DNA of 64,000 nt, taken from a bacterium (GTDB lineage Bacteria > Bacillota > Bacilli > Lactobacillales > Streptococcaceae). The stretch is taken from contig CAJNCP010000001.1 of NCBI GenBank assembly GCA_905221295.1, positions 186,001-250,000 of the forward strand, read 5' to 3'. Each line of letters begins with the position of its first letter. Position 1 is the stretch's first letter. Below, piece by piece: positions 42,297 to 51,794 of the stretch. The notes beneath the pieces are model-generated. The model saw nothing but the letters and a program-made list of their open reading frames with translations. It was not told the DNA's origin and ran no database searches. The translations under genes were made by a program, and so were the position numbers.

Positions 42297-43844
42297 TTAC
42301 TTTTCTTTGCTTAAATGAATGATTTGGTCGTAGTGTTTTAAGTCTTCTTCTGTGTAGTGATGAATGACTTCAATGACAGTCTGAGGTAGGGAGAAGAGGA
42401 GGTCGCTAATCTTTCTGCTATTCTCTAAGTCAAGATTGGCCTTAATCTCATCAGCCAAGATGAGTTGGCTGTCGTGATAGAGCGCGCGAGCGATTTCGAG
42501 ACGTTGTTTCTCGCCACCAGACAGGCTATCGTTGCTGAGAGTTCGATTTTTCAAATGTTCTAAACCAGTTGTCTTGAGGATATGATTCAACCTTTCTTGC
42601 TTTTTAGTCATTCCTAGAAGGATATTGTCTTCCAGAGACAGCGTGTCAAAGTAATGACTATCTTGGAGGATATAGGAGCTGATGCTGGTGATTTCTTGGA
42701 GTGATAGGCTTTGGCCAGCAAATGAAATCCGTCCACTGGTCGGAGACACCTCTCCATGAATGATATTGAGTAAGGTCGTTTTTCCGGAGCCACTTTCCCC
42801 GATAATAGCTATTTTTTCTCCTTGCTTGATGTACATGGAAAGAGGGGATAAAAGAACCTGTCCTTCTTTTACTAGAGAGATGTTTTCTAGTTGGATTGGA
42901 AAAATATTTTGGAAGGTTCTAGCAGAAATAGGACTAGAATTTGTCAAAAGTACTTGGTACTTTTCACAGAGGTATTGTGTCGCCTTGCGAGTATTTGTAA
43001 AGTAGGCTAATTCTTGGAATTGATAGCCAATATTGTGGGAAACGAGATAAATGGCTACAAAACTAGCTGCGTTTAAATAACCATAATAGGTCATGAAACC
43101 ACCGATGACGATAGGGGCAACGGAGCAAAAGGCATCGATGCTATTGATAAAGAGACTGTTTAGGGTACGTTGTTTCTCATATCCTATTTCCGCATCCATA
43201 CTAGCCTGTAACTGATTTTGATAGCGAGCAAAAAAGAAGTCCTGTCCCTGATAATGGCGAATCTGTTGGTTACCCTTGATAAAGTTTGTGAGGCTAGCTA
43301 GGTAGCTTTGATTGATTTTTGATTGCTCTTCAGAAAGTGAGTCCAAGCGTTTTGAACCGATGGCACTGCAAAGGACGGGAAAGGAGTAGAAGAGAATAAA
43401 AATCAAGCCTAGGTAAAAATTAGTCCACAGGGCATAGAGGATGGAGACAGTTGTGAAGCCAAGAGAAGAAATAATGATAACGGTCGGCTCAATATAGCTC
43501 TTTTCTAACTGGTTGACGTCGTTTTCTAAATCAGACAAAATATCCTTTTCAGAAATATCATAACTGCTGAGGAATCGCTTGAAAATAGCACTTTTAATTC
43601 CATATTTGAAATCAGTAATCAAACGAGCATAGTAATAGCGTTTTCCAGCCAGCCCTAGTAAGAGGATGAGGTTTCCAAGAATCCCCAGAATCAAAACTTT
43701 CCAAAGAAGTTCCAGTTCTTGATTGGTAAAACTAGCAACGATACTCTGAATGAGCGCTGGCGTAATAATCGCTTCCAGCCATGTGATTGCAATCGAAAAG
43801 AAGTAAAGTGTTAAGTGTTTCTTTGTGACATAGGTTCTTAGCAT
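42297..43844 (-). CDS. ABC transporter, fused permease and ATPase
   Basis: A 515-residue half-transporter: an N-terminal membrane domain of about six segments (residues 10-290) and an ATPase domain with Walker A GESGSGKTTLLN, signature LSGGEKQRLEIARAL and Walker B ILADEIKANLD. It belongs to the exporter type that pumps drugs, lipids or peptides as a dimer. A His where the switch loop expects it (EVIHHYTEE) is seen. No substrate gene is adjacent. AGGAGG precedes the ATG. Confidence 0.88.
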   Translation of the reverse strand: MLRTYVTKKHLTLYFFSIAITWLEAIITPALIQSIVASFTNQELELLWKVLILGILGNLILLLGLAGKRYYYARLITDFKYGIKSAIFKRFLSSYDISEKDILSDLENDVNQLEKSYIEPTVIIISSLGFTTVSILYALWTNFYLGLIFILFYSFPVLCSAIGSKRLDSLSEEQSKINQSYLASLTNFIKGNQQIRHYQGQDFFFARYQNQLQASMDAEIGYEKQRTLNSLFINSIDAFCSVAPIVIGGFMTYYGYLNAASFVAIYLVSHNIGYQFQELAYFTNTRKATQYLCEKYQVLLTNSSPISARTFQNIFPIQLENISLVKEGQVLLSPLSMYIKQGEKIAIIGESGSGKTTLLNIIHGEVSPTSGRISFAGQSLSLQEITSISSYILQDSHYFDTLSLEDNILLGMTKKQERLNHILKTTGLEHLKNRTLSNDSLSGGEKQRLEIARALYHDSQLILADEIKANLDLENSRKISDLLFSLPQTVIEVIHHYTEEDLKHYDQIIHLSKEK

Positions 43845-43972
43845 AAAGAGTAGACCTCCTAATCAATATACAGTAATCAGTCTTAAAGTTATTATACTCC
43901 TTTTTATCCACATTTTCAGACAAAATATCTAAAAGAAAAGGTCTAGCGATACAGAGTTGCTAGACCTTTAAC

Positions 43973-44701
43973 TTATTGCAAGTTAACCTTGTTTTTCAAG
44001 ATGTAGTAGGTTCCGAGGTAGTAGATGGCCGATAAAAAGAGATTGCGCAAGATTTCTGTACCAGCCATCACGTTAAAGTCATTTTCAATTCTGAAGAAGA
44101 GAGAAACATAACCAATGACGATGGCAATGACGATATAGGCTAAAATTCCCATAGCTGTTCGATATTCGTTAAAGAGTTGTCCGATAGAGATGGAGAGGTA
44201 AATGGATAAAATCCATGCGATTGATCCGACAAATAGTGATAGGGCATACAGCCAGCCGTAGCTGAGGTAAGGGGAAATGAAGTTATAGAGGGCAGTGAAG
44301 TCTTTTTCAATTGGTGTTAAGAAGATGATGATCAATATACTCAAGATAAAGACGATATAGCTTAAGATCGACCAGACAAGGCCACCTAAAAGTTTTGCGA
44401 TGATGATTTGGTGCTCAGAGACAGGCAAGGTCAAGGTCAAGTAACCTTGGCGGTCATAAACACTACCCTTGAATCTTCGGATGATTAAAAAGATTGTTGC
44501 AATCCAAAGAGTGACGCTGAGTCCTCCAAAGACTAGTACTAAAAAGAAGATGAAATAAGCAGCATTGTTAGGATTGTAACTCTGGCTAAGACTGCTAATA
44601 AAAGCTCCAATCAAAACTGAAATTGCAAGTACAGCACCGTAGAGTGCCAGATACCATTTATTGACATTTTTAAATTCATAACGAACTAGATTCCAAAACA
44701 T
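43973..44701 (-). CDS. ABC-2-type transporter permease
   Basis: A 242-residue membrane protein with six hydrophobic segments and the typical start MFWNLVRYEFKNVNKWYLALYG. It forms a YtrA-type operon with the upstream ATPase and GntR regulator. Substrate unknown; similar systems respond to cell-envelope stress or export peptides. Confidence 0.8.
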   Translation of the reverse strand: MFWNLVRYEFKNVNKWYLALYGAVLAISVLIGAFISSLSQSYNPNNAAYFIFFLVLVFGGLSVTLWIATIFLIIRRFKGSVYDRQGYLTLTLPVSEHQIIIAKLLGGLVWSILSYIVFILSILIIIFLTPIEKDFTALYNFISPYLSYGWLYALSLFVGSIAWILSIYLSISIGQLFNEYRTAMGILAYIVIAIVIGYVSLFFRIENDFNVMAGTEILRNLFLSAIYYLGTYYILKNKVNLQ

Positions 44702-44716
44702 AATAATCTCCTTTGC

Positions 44717-45412
44717 TTAGGCTTTAAATTCCTGGCGGAAGAGCTGGTCAATTGATTCACCTGACTCGTAACGAATATCATCAACATTTCCTTGGCGGAC
44801 GACTTTTCCGTCTTTGAGGAAGATGATCTCATCCAAGATTGGCTCAATATCTGAAATCAAGTGGGTTGAAATCAGCACCGTAGAGGTTGGTGAGTAGTTA
44901 TTGATGATGGTATTGAGGATATAATCACGGGCCGCCGGATCCACGCCTCCGATAGGTTCGTCCAGAACGTAAAGGCGGGCTTCACGGCTCATAACCAAGA
45001 TGAGTTGGACCTTTTCCTTGTTCCCTTTTGATAGTTTCTTGAGGCGACTGTTTTCATCAATACCGAGATCGTCTAAAAGGTGTTGGGCTCTTTCGAGATT
45101 GAAATCCTGATAGAAGGTTTTAAAATAGGTTAGAGCATCCTTAACCTTCATCTCTTCATTGAGGTAGGTTGTGTCTGGCAGATAGGAAACGATCGCCTTG
45201 GTAGCAGGACTTGGATCCTGTCCATTAATGAGGACACGTCCTTTATTTGGTTGAAGGAGACCATTGATTAGTTTGATCAAAGTTGTTTTTCCGGATCCGT
45301 TTGGTCCAAGGAGCCCGACAATCTTTCCGGCTGAGATTTCTAGTGAGATATTGTCAAGTGCTGCAGTTGCTCCATATGATTTTGATACATTTTCAAGTGC
45401 TAGTAGTGTCAT
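44717..45412 (-). CDS. ABC transporter ATPase (YtrB-like)
   Basis: A 231-residue ATPase: Walker A GPNGSGKTTLIKLINGL, signature LSKGNKEKVQLILVMS (a variant, LSKGNKE, common in ABC-2 ATPases), Walker B LYVLDEPIGGVDP and His in STHLISDI. It powers the downstream permease. It lies 4 bases after the GntR-type regulator. Confidence 0.88.
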   Translation of the reverse strand: MTLLALENVSKSYGATAALDNISLEISAGKIVGLLGPNGSGKTTLIKLINGLLQPNKGRVLINGQDPSPATKAIVSYLPDTTYLNEEMKVKDALTYFKTFYQDFNLERAQHLLDDLGIDENSRLKKLSKGNKEKVQLILVMSREARLYVLDEPIGGVDPAARDYILNTIINNYSPTSTVLISTHLISDIEPILDEIIFLKDGKVVRQGNVDDIRYESGESIDQLFRQEFKA

Positions 45413-45416
45413 AGTC

Positions 45417-45782
45417 TTAAACTCCTTTAATATAGTCGCTTAATACATTTGGCAGTTCTTCTTTTTTGTAGCCAAATTGAAGCATGCAAGAGACGAATTG
45501 TTGCAGTTGCTCCTCGGAAAGTTGTTTGCGAGACTGAAGGATGAGGTCCAAATCCTCGGTGACAAATCGACCAGTTGTCCGCTTGCTATATACAAATCCT
45601 TCACGTTCGAGGTCAGACAAGGCGCGCTGAATGGTATTAGGATTGACCCCAGCCTCGCTCGCCAAATCTCTCACGGTAGGGAGCTGTTGGTTGGGTTCCA
45701 GCTCATGGGAAACAATCTGTAGTTTGATTTTTTCCATAATCTGTAAATAAATCGGTTTTGTATTATCAAATGACCAGGACAT
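45417..45782 (-). CDS. GntR-family regulator (YtrA subfamily)
   Basis: A 121-residue protein with a GntR winged helix: IYLQIMEKIKLQIVSHELEPNQQLPTVRDLASEAGVNPNTIQRALSDLEREG, with only a short C-terminal dimerisation helix, as in YtrA. Tandem ATGs at 45785 and 45782 exist; GGAG is 6 bases from the second, so I chose it. It is the first gene of the ABC operon and probably represses its own promoter through the inverted repeat over its -10 box. Confidence 0.88.
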   Translation of the reverse strand: MSWSFDNTKPIYLQIMEKIKLQIVSHELEPNQQLPTVRDLASEAGVNPNTIQRALSDLEREGFVYSKRTTGRFVTEDLDLILQSRKQLSEEQLQQFVSCMLQFGYKKEELPNVLSDYIKGV

Positions 45783-45802
45783 CATAGTCTCCTTTCTTTG
45801 CC

Positions 45803-45848
45803 TTTATTGTTCTAATTAAATAATACAATAAAACAAAAAACTTGTCAA
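45803..45848 (-). promoter_or_regulatory. Promoter and operator of the GntR-ABC operon
   Basis: On the minus strand TTGACA (45843-45848), 17 bases, TATTAT (45820-45825). TTTATTGT at 45803-45810 and ACAATAAA at 45825-45832 form an inverted repeat with 14 bases between the arms, overlapping the -10 box: the form expected of a YtrA-type operator. Confidence 0.7.
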
Positions 45849-45866
45849 GTAAAAATAAGAATTGTT

Positions 45867-45894
45867 TTGGGAATTGCTCAAAAAATGGTATAAT
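45867..45894 (+). promoter_or_regulatory. Promoter of nrdR-dnaB-dnaI
   Basis: Extended -10 TGGTATAAT at 45886-45894, with a weak -35 TTGGGA 16 bases upstream. Confidence 0.6.
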
Positions 45895-45922
45895 GAAAAG
45901 AAAACGACAAGGAGGGAAATGC

Positions 45923-46396
45923 ATGCGTTGTCCAAAATGTGGGGCTACCAAGTCTAGTGTTGTTGATAGTCGACAAGCCGAAGAAGGAAATACCATCCGT
46001 CGAAGACGTGAGTGCGACGAGTGTCAGCATCGTTTTACAACCTATGAACGAGTAGAAGAAAGAACGCTGGTTGTTGTCAAAAAAGACGGTACACGAGAGC
46101 AGTTTTCGAGAGATAAAATCTTTAATGGGATTATTCGCTCAGCCCAGAAACGCCCTGTTTCGAGTGATGAAATCGGCATGGTGGTCAATCGCATCGAGCA
46201 AAAACTCCGTAGTCGCAGTGAGAATGAGATCCAAAGTGAATATATTGGTTCTTTAGTCATGGAAGAATTGGCGGAGCTGGATGAGATTACCTATGTTCGT
46301 TTTGCCAGTGTTTATCGTAGCTTTAAGGATGTGAGTGAGTTGGAGAGTCTGCTCCAGCAAATCACCCAGTCCTCTAAGAAGAAAAAGGAAAAATAG
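45923..46396 (+). CDS. nrdR: Transcriptional repressor NrdR
   Basis: A 157-residue repressor of ribonucleotide reductase genes. The zinc ribbon is [17 protein letters not shown]...CDECQHRF (four cysteines), followed by the ATP-cone domain [21 protein letters not shown]. It senses the ATP/dATP ratio. The frame is open from 45842, but AAGGAGGG lies 7 bases before the ATG at 45923. dnaB follows immediately after the stop. Confidence 0.96.
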   Translation: MRCPKCGATKSSVVDSRQAEEGNTIRRRRECDECQHRFTTYERVEERTLVVVKKDGTREQFSRDKIFNGIIRSAQKRPVSSDEIGMVVNRIEQKLRSRSENEIQSEYIGSLVMEELAELDEITYVRFASVYRSFKDVSELESLLQQITQSSKKKKEK

Positions 46397-47560
46397 ATGA
46401 AACCAAATGACCGTTTTTCTTTTCTAAAGAATAATCGGGTGTCGCAAGATACCTCTTCTCTGGTGCAGTGCTACCTCCCGATTATCGGTCAGGAGGCGCT
46501 GAGCCTCTATCTATATGCCATTACCTTTTGGGATGGTGGACAAAAGGAACACCTCTTTGCTAATATTCTTAATCATTTGAACTTCGGGATGAATACGCTC
46601 CTCCAGTCTTTTAAAATCTTATCTGCTGTGGATTTATTGACTCTTTATCAGAAGAAAGAAAGCTATGAATTGCAGCTTCATTCTCCCCTTTCAAGTCAGG
46701 AATTTTTAAGTCATTCTGTCTATAGCAGATTATTAGAGAGAAAGATTGGGGATACAGCTGTTTCTGCCATGAAACAGGCACCGAGTGAGGGAGAAGCACT
46801 CTCTGTTTCTTTGAGCCAAGTATTTCCAACCCTGACTGAAGAAGTGACACCAAGCGAGTCTAAAAGCAAGTTAAAAAATGATTTTGACTTGGAACATTTC
46901 CAGCGGCTGATGGCTCGAGATGGCCTGCGTTTTGAAAATGAGCAGGCGGATGTTCTGGAATTGTTTGCCATTGCAGATGAAAAAAAATGGACCTGGTTTG
47001 AAACCTATCAACTAGCCAAGGCGACAGCTGTGGCTCAGGTTATTTCAGTCAAACGCATGCGTGAAAAGATTGCGCAAAAGCAGGTTTCTTCTGACTTTAG
47101 CCCCAAAGAAATGGCCATTATTAGGGAAGCTAAAAATAAAATTCCCCAGGATTTTTTGCAAGTCCTCAAACAAGAGCGCAAAGGGTACATCACCCAAAGT
47201 GAAAGAGAACTCCTTCACCAGATGACGTCTTTAGGTTTGTTGGACGAAGTCATCAATATCGTCTTGCTTCTAACCTTTAACAAGGTTGATTCGGCTAATG
47301 TCAATGAAAAATATGCTATGAAGGTCGCAAATGACTATGCTTATCAAAAAATTCGGACAGCAGAAGAAGCTGTGCTTCGGATTCGAGAGCGTCAGCAAAA
47401 AGGGCAAGAAGACCAAAAATCGAAAACTAGCTCGACTAAGACCAATGTTCCCAAGTGGAGTAATCCAGAATATAAAAATCAAACCAGTGAGGAGACTCGT
47501 CTGGAACTAGAACGTAAAAAACAAGAAATGTTAGCCCGATTAGAAGAAGGAGGAGACTAG
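46397..47560 (+). CDS. dnaB: Primosomal/replication initiation protein DnaB (Gram-positive type)
   Basis: A 387-residue protein of the Firmicute DnaB/DnaD-like group, a helicase-loading and membrane-attachment protein, not the helicase itself. It has an N-terminal winged-helix domain with QCYLPIIGQEALSLYLYAI and C-terminal DDBH domains with SPKEMAIIREAKNK and a C-terminal region including MKVANDYAYQKIRTAEEAV. It starts directly after nrdR and ends directly before dnaI; the three form one operon. Confidence 0.93.
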   Translation: MKPNDRFSFLKNNRVSQDTSSLVQCYLPIIGQEALSLYLYAITFWDGGQKEHLFANILNHLNFGMNTLLQSFKILSAVDLLTLYQKKESYELQLHSPLSSQEFLSHSVYSRLLERKIGDTAVSAMKQAPSEGEALSVSLSQVFPTLTEEVTPSESKSKLKNDFDLEHFQRLMARDGLRFENEQADVLELFAIADEKKWTWFETYQLAKATAVAQVISVKRMREKIAQKQVSSDFSPKEMAIIREAKNKIPQDFLQVLKQERKGYITQSERELLHQMTSLGLLDEVINIVLLLTFNKVDSANVNEKYAMKVANDYAYQKIRTAEEAVLRIRERQQKGQEDQKSKTSSTKTNVPKWSNPEYKNQTSEETRLELERKKQEMLARLEEGGD

Positions 47561-48457
47561 ATGGAAAGTGTTGGTGACGTTATCAAACGTCAGACAAGTC
47601 GTTTTCAGTATCAGGACCTAGTCCAGCAGATAATGAAGGACCCAGATGTGGCGGCTTTTATCCAGAAAGAATCCCTCAGCCCAGAGGAGTTGAATCGTAG
47701 CATCTCCAAGTTCAACCAATATATCACAGAACGGGACAAGTTTCTTCGTGGGGATGCGGACTATATAGCGCGTGGCTACAAGCCTATCTTGGTTATGAAT
47801 CACGGCTATGCGGATGTGTCTTATGAAGAAACACCAGAACTAATCGCGGCAGAAAAAGAGGCTGCAATTAAGAATCGCCTTAAGTTGATCAATCTACCAG
47901 CCAGTCTCAAGAAAGCGAAATTGGCTCAGATTGACCTGGATGATCTAGGACGTTTGCCGATTTTTGAGAGACTCTATGCCTTTGTTGACCTTTACCCTAG
48001 CATCCGAAAAGGCCTCTATCTTTATGGAGATTTTGGTGTCGGAAAGAGTTTCATGATGGCGGCCCTAGCTCACGACTTATCTGAAAAACGTGGGGCTTCA
48101 ACGACGATTCTCCACTATCCAAGTTTTGTCATTGATGTGAAAAATGCCATCGGTGAAGGCTCTGTGAAGACCTTGGTGGATGACATCAAGTTAGCAGAGG
48201 TCTTGATCTTGGATGATATTGGCGCAGAGCAGTCGACTCCTTGGGTGCGTGATGAGATTCTCCAAGTCATTCTTCAGTACCGCATGCAGGAAGATTTGCC
48301 AACTTTCTTTACTTCCAACTTTAATTTCCAAGATTTGGAAAAACATTTTGCCAAAGGAAAGAATGGAAATGATGAGACTTGGGAAGCTAGACGGGTCATG
48401 GAAAGGATCCGCTATTTAGCAGAGGAAACGAGACTAGAAGGAGAAAATCGCCGATGA
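47561..48457 (+). CDS. dnaI: Primosomal protein DnaI (helicase loader)
   Basis: A 298-residue AAA+ ATPase that loads the replicative helicase. The N-terminal helicase-binding domain is followed by Walker A GDFGVGKSFMMAALAHDL near residue 160 and Walker B VLILDDIGAEQSTPWVRDE; sensor TFFTSNFNFQDLEKHF is also visible. It is cotranscribed with dnaB, its functional partner. It overlaps the next gene by 4 bases. Confidence 0.95.
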   Translation: MESVGDVIKRQTSRFQYQDLVQQIMKDPDVAAFIQKESLSPEELNRSISKFNQYITERDKFLRGDADYIARGYKPILVMNHGYADVSYEETPELIAAEKEAAIKNRLKLINLPASLKKAKLAQIDLDDLGRLPIFERLYAFVDLYPSIRKGLYLYGDFGVGKSFMMAALAHDLSEKRGASTTILHYPSFVIDVKNAIGEGSVKTLVDDIKLAEVLILDDIGAEQSTPWVRDEILQVILQYRMQEDLPTFFTSNFNFQDLEKHFAKGKNGNDETWEARRVMERIRYLAEETRLEGENRR

Positions 48458-49167
48458 CAGAAACCATTAAACTGATGAAAGCTCATACTTCAGTTCGTCG
48501 CTTTAAGGAGCAGGAAATTCCTCAAGCAGACTTGGAAGAGATTTTGACTGCTGGACAAATGGCGTCATCTTGGAAAAATTTCCAATCCTACTCTGTGATT
48601 CTTGTACGCAGTCAAGAGAAGAAAGATGCTCTTTATGAATTGGTTCCTCAGGAAGCCATTCGCCAGTCAGCTGCCTTTTTGCTCTTTGTCGGTGACTTGA
48701 ACCGAGCTGAAAAGGGAGCAAGCCTTCATACGGACACTTTCCAACCCCAAGGAGTGGAAGGTCTCCTCATCACGTCTGTGGACGCTGCGCTTGCTGGGCA
48801 AAATACCTTGCTTGCGGCTGAGAGTCTGGGATATGGTGGTGTGATTATCGGTTTGGTCCGTTACAAGTCGGAAGAAGTGGCAGAGCTTTTTAATTTGCCT
48901 GACTATACCTACCCCGTTTTTGGGATTGCCCTTGGCGTGCCAAACCAACAACATGATGTCAAACCAAGACTGCCTTTGAACCAAGTAGTTTTTGAAGAAG
49001 AATACCAAGAACAGCCAGTTGAAGCGATTTTGGACTATGACAAAGTTCAGGCAGACTATGCTGGTGCGCGTGCGACGACTTCTTGGAGTCAACGTTTGGC
49101 AGAGCAGTTTGGTCAAGCCGAACCTAGTTCAACTCGGAAGAATCTAGAACAGAAAAAGTTATTGTAG
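48454..49167 (+). CDS. NADPH-dependent nitroreductase-like oxidoreductase
   Basis: A 237-residue FMN flavoprotein of the NfsA/FRP type: TSVRRFKEQEIPQADLEEIL, then AGQMASSWKNFQSYSVILV, GLLITSVDAALAGQNTLLAAESLGYGGVIIG and VFGIALGVPNQQHDVKPRLP. It reduces nitro-compounds or quinones; the physiological substrate is unknown. It overlaps the dnaI stop by 4 bases (ATGA) and is therefore carried in the replication operon, with der downstream. Confidence 0.88.
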   Translation: MTETIKLMKAHTSVRRFKEQEIPQADLEEILTAGQMASSWKNFQSYSVILVRSQEKKDALYELVPQEAIRQSAAFLLFVGDLNRAEKGASLHTDTFQPQGVEGLLITSVDAALAGQNTLLAAESLGYGGVIIGLVRYKSEEVAELFNLPDYTYPVFGIALGVPNQQHDVKPRLPLNQVVFEEEYQEQPVEAILDYDKVQADYAGARATTSWSQRLAEQFGQAEPSSTRKNLEQKKLL

Positions 49168-49180
49168 AAAGTGAGAAAAC

Positions 49181-50491
49181 ATGGCCTTACCAACTATTGC
49201 CATTGTGGGACGTCCCAATGTTGGGAAATCGACCCTATTTAATCGGATCGCTGGTGAGCGAATCTCAATTGTAGAAGATGTCGAGGGTGTGACACGTGAC
49301 CGTATCTATGCAACGGGTGAGTGGCTCAATCGTTCCTTTAGTATGATTGATACGGGAGGGATTGACGATGTCGATGCTCCCTTTATGGAGCAAATCAAGC
49401 ACCAAGCAGAAATTGCAATGGAAGAAGCCGATGTCATCGTCTTTGTGGTGTCTGGGAAAGAAGGGATCACAGATGCGGACGAGTACGTAGCCCGTAAACT
49501 CTATAAAACCCATAAGCCTGTTATCCTAGCGGTTAACAAGGTTGACAACCCTGAAATGCGAAATGATATTTTTGATTTCTATGCGCTAGGCTTAGGTGAA
49601 CCGTTGCCAATTTCGTCTGTCCACGGTATTGGTACGGGTGATGTACTGGATGCCATCGTTGAAAATCTACCACACGAAGTTGAAGAAGAAAATCCGGATG
49701 TCATTAAATTCAGCTTAATTGGTCGTCCAAACGTTGGAAAATCAAGTTTGATCAACGCCATTTTGGGTGAAGACCGCGTGATTGCCAGTCCCGTAGCTGG
49801 AACAACGCGCGATGCCATTGACACTCATTTTACAGATGCTGATGGTCAAGAGTTTACCATGATTGATACAGCTGGTATGCGGAAGTCTGGTAAAGTCTAC
49901 GAAAATACGGAGAAATATTCTGTCATGCGTGCCATGCGTGCCATTGACCGTTCTGACGTGGTCTTGATGGTCCTCAATGCCGAAGAAGGTATTCGTGAGT
50001 ACGACAAGCGTATCGCAGGTTTCGCCCACGAAGCTGGTAAAGGAATAATCATCGTGGTCAACAAGTGGGATACCCTTGAGAAAGACAACCATACAATGAA
50101 AAACTGGGAAGAAGATATCCGTGAGCAGTTCCAATACTTGCCTTACGCCCCGATTATCTTTGTATCAGCTTTGACCAAGCAACGTCTCCACAAATTGCCT
50201 GAGATGATCAAGCAAATCAGCGAAAGTCAAAACACCCGTATCCCATCAGCTGTCTTGAACGATGTGATTATGGATGCCATTGCTATCAATCCAACACCGA
50301 CAGACAAAGGAAAACGCCTCAAAATCTTCTACGCTACCCAAGTAGCAACCAAGCCACCAACCTTTGTCATCTTTGTCAACGAAGAAGAACTCATGCACTT
50401 CTCTTACCTGCGTTTCTTGGAAAATCAAATCCGCAAGGCCTTTGTCTTTGAAGGAACACCGATTCACTTGATCGCGAGAAAACGCAAGTAA
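49181..50491 (+). CDS. der: Ribosome biogenesis GTPase Der (EngA)
   Basis: A 436-residue GTPase with two G domains: [13 protein letters not shown] (residue 9 on) with VNKVD and, in the second, [13 protein letters not shown] with VNKWD, then a C-terminal KH-like domain ending [10 protein letters not shown]. It assists 50S subunit assembly. The G3 motifs DTGG and DTAGM are present. It follows the nitroreductase gene by 13 bases and ends at a terminator. Confidence 0.97.
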   Translation: MALPTIAIVGRPNVGKSTLFNRIAGERISIVEDVEGVTRDRIYATGEWLNRSFSMIDTGGIDDVDAPFMEQIKHQAEIAMEEADVIVFVVSGKEGITDADEYVARKLYKTHKPVILAVNKVDNPEMRNDIFDFYALGLGEPLPISSVHGIGTGDVLDAIVENLPHEVEEENPDVIKFSLIGRPNVGKSSLINAILGEDRVIASPVAGTTRDAIDTHFTDADGQEFTMIDTAGMRKSGKVYENTEKYSVMRAMRAIDRSDVVLMVLNAEEGIREYDKRIAGFAHEAGKGIIIVVNKWDTLEKDNHTMKNWEEDIREQFQYLPYAPIIFVSALTKQRLHKLPEMIKQISESQNTRIPSAVLNDVIMDAIAINPTPTDKGKRLKIFYATQVATKPPTFVIFVNEEELMHFSYLRFLENQIRKAFVFEGTPIHLIARKRK

Positions 50492-50521
50492 CCCTTGCTT
50501 ATTTTCCAATAAGAATAACTT

Positions 50522-50549
50522 AAAAGAAGACTTCATAGTCTTCTTTTTT
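50522..50549 (+). terminator. Terminator after der
   Basis: AAAAGAAGACT pairs with AGTCTTCTTTT around TCAT/ATA, followed by TTTTTT. Confidence 0.88.
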
Positions 50550-50626
50550 CTACCTAAAAGGGGAGAAAAGAACCTATCAAATTGGAGGAGAATCTGTCAT
50601 CAAAATTCAATCATTTTCCTAGCTTT

Positions 50627-50682
50627 TGTAATCTATTTGTAATGAAAATGCACTTTCTTTGTAAAAATCAAAATGCTATAAT
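50627..50682 (+). promoter_or_regulatory. WalR (VicR)-type box and promoter of the TPM-domain gene
   Basis: TGTAAT-CTATT-TGTAAT at 50627-50643 is a perfect direct repeat with the 11-base period of WalR/VicR sites (TGTWAH-N5-TGTWAH). An extended -10 TGCTATAAT ends at 50682. The box would sit near -55, a normal place for activation by the essential WalRK system, which controls cell-wall genes. Confidence 0.7.
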
Positions 50683-50718
50683 TCCTTAAATCAATTTTCC
50701 TTTATCAGGGAGGTTATT

Positions 50719-51588
50719 ATGAAAAAAAGCAGATTATTTAAACATAGTTTGTTGGTTCGCTTGCTTGGGTTGCTGATGGTCTTTCTCTTCTTGTCAGCAT
50801 TCACAGCACCTGAAAAACCTGAGTACGGGATCTATGACCCGGATCACTATCTAACGGATGATACTATTCGTCTGATTCGGGGATTGAACAATGTCAATAG
50901 TAAAAAATCAGAAAAATTCCAGATGGGTGTTTACGTTGTGAAAAGCCTAGATGGAGAAACAATTGAAACTGTAGCCAATGAAACAGCTAGAGCTTGGAAG
51001 ATTGGCTATTCGGGAGATAACAATGGTGCCTTGGTCGTCATAGCAGTCCAAGATAGAAAATCACGGATTGAAACCAGTAATAATGTGGCCAGTAAAATCA
51101 CTGACTATCAGACTCACAGGTTCTTGACAACAGCACGCCCTTACTTTCAAAAGGGAGACTACAACAATGGAGTTCTCTCAATAGTCAATAATCTCAACTA
51201 CATGTTCTATAGTGGATCGAGTACATCTGCTTCAAGTTCTAGAAGTAGCTACGGCTATACTACCAACTCTAGTCGCTTAAGGGAACTTGAAAGGTATGCT
51301 GGTGAGAGCAGTTCTTCGAGACGGCATCGAAAAAGCAGTTCGAGCGACGGAGTTATCGGATTTGGAGTTCTCATTTACTTCATTGTGATGATTATCGGCT
51401 TTATTTTTGGAGGCCGTGGTGGTTCACGTGGAGATGATTCTGGCGGAGGTTGGTGGGGTGGTGACTCATCAGATTCAGGATCCTCTTGGTCTGATTCAGG
51501 TTCTTCTTGGTCTGACTCTGGCTCCGATTCATCTGGGGGCTGGGACGGCGGTGGCTTTGATGGCGGCGGTTCGTCTGATAGTTGGTAA
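50719..51588 (+). CDS. TPM-domain protein with Gly/Ser/Asp-rich tail
   Basis: A 289-residue exported protein. A signal/anchor segment (about residues 11-30) is followed by the TPM (TLP18.3/Psb32/MOLO-1) domain, about 33-155: YGIYDPDHYLTDDTIRLIRGLN and NNGALVVIAVQDRKSRIETSNNV. After a Ser-rich linker comes a second membrane segment (GFGVLIYFIVMIIGFIFGG) and a repeat tail of SSWSDSG units ending GGSSDSW. TPM proteins are often paired with LemA, which is the case here. Function unknown, but a WalR-type box in front suggests a cell-wall role. The start follows AGGGAGG. Confidence 0.82.
   Translation: MKKSRLFKHSLLVRLLGLLMVFLFLSAFTAPEKPEYGIYDPDHYLTDDTIRLIRGLNNVNSKKSEKFQMGVYVVKSLDGETIETVANETARAWKIGYSGDNNGALVVIAVQDRKSRIETSNNVASKITDYQTHRFLTTARPYFQKGDYNNGVLSIVNNLNYMFYSGSSTSASSSRSSYGYTTNSSRLRELERYAGESSSSRRHRKSSSSDGVIGFGVLIYFIVMIIGFIFGGRGGSRGDDSGGGWWGGDSSDSGSSWSDSGSSWSDSGSDSSGGWDGGGFDGGGSSDSW
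51460..51540 (+). repeat. 21-bp coding repeats in the TPM-gene tail
   Basis: Repeats of the type TCTTGGTCTGATTCAGGTTC encode SSWSDSG. Such short repeats can vary in number between strains. Confidence 0.6.
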
Positions 51589-51794
51589 CTCATCACAGAT
51601 AGATACGAATAGGATGAGGCTACTCTAAAGTTGGCACAACTGACTCTTTAATCAAGAGTAAGATACTAAACCTTTGGGAAATTGATTTAAAAGAGGAAAC
51701 TAGTCTTAAGAGATCTAGTTTGAGTCTTCTGAGATAGGATTTCATTGAGTTAATTCTCAGAAAAGTTGATAAAAGAAAGTGTTAAGGTTTTGAC

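Noticed and set aside
51604..51611. TACGAATA, the core of the competence SigX cin-box, upstream of lemA
   Set aside because: It is 180 bases from the next start, lacks an evident T-rich -25 block, and 8-base matches arise by chance.
51375..51628. Frames on both strands across the Gly/Ser-rich tail of the TPM gene
   Set aside because: They are by-products of low-complexity repeats in the coding frame.
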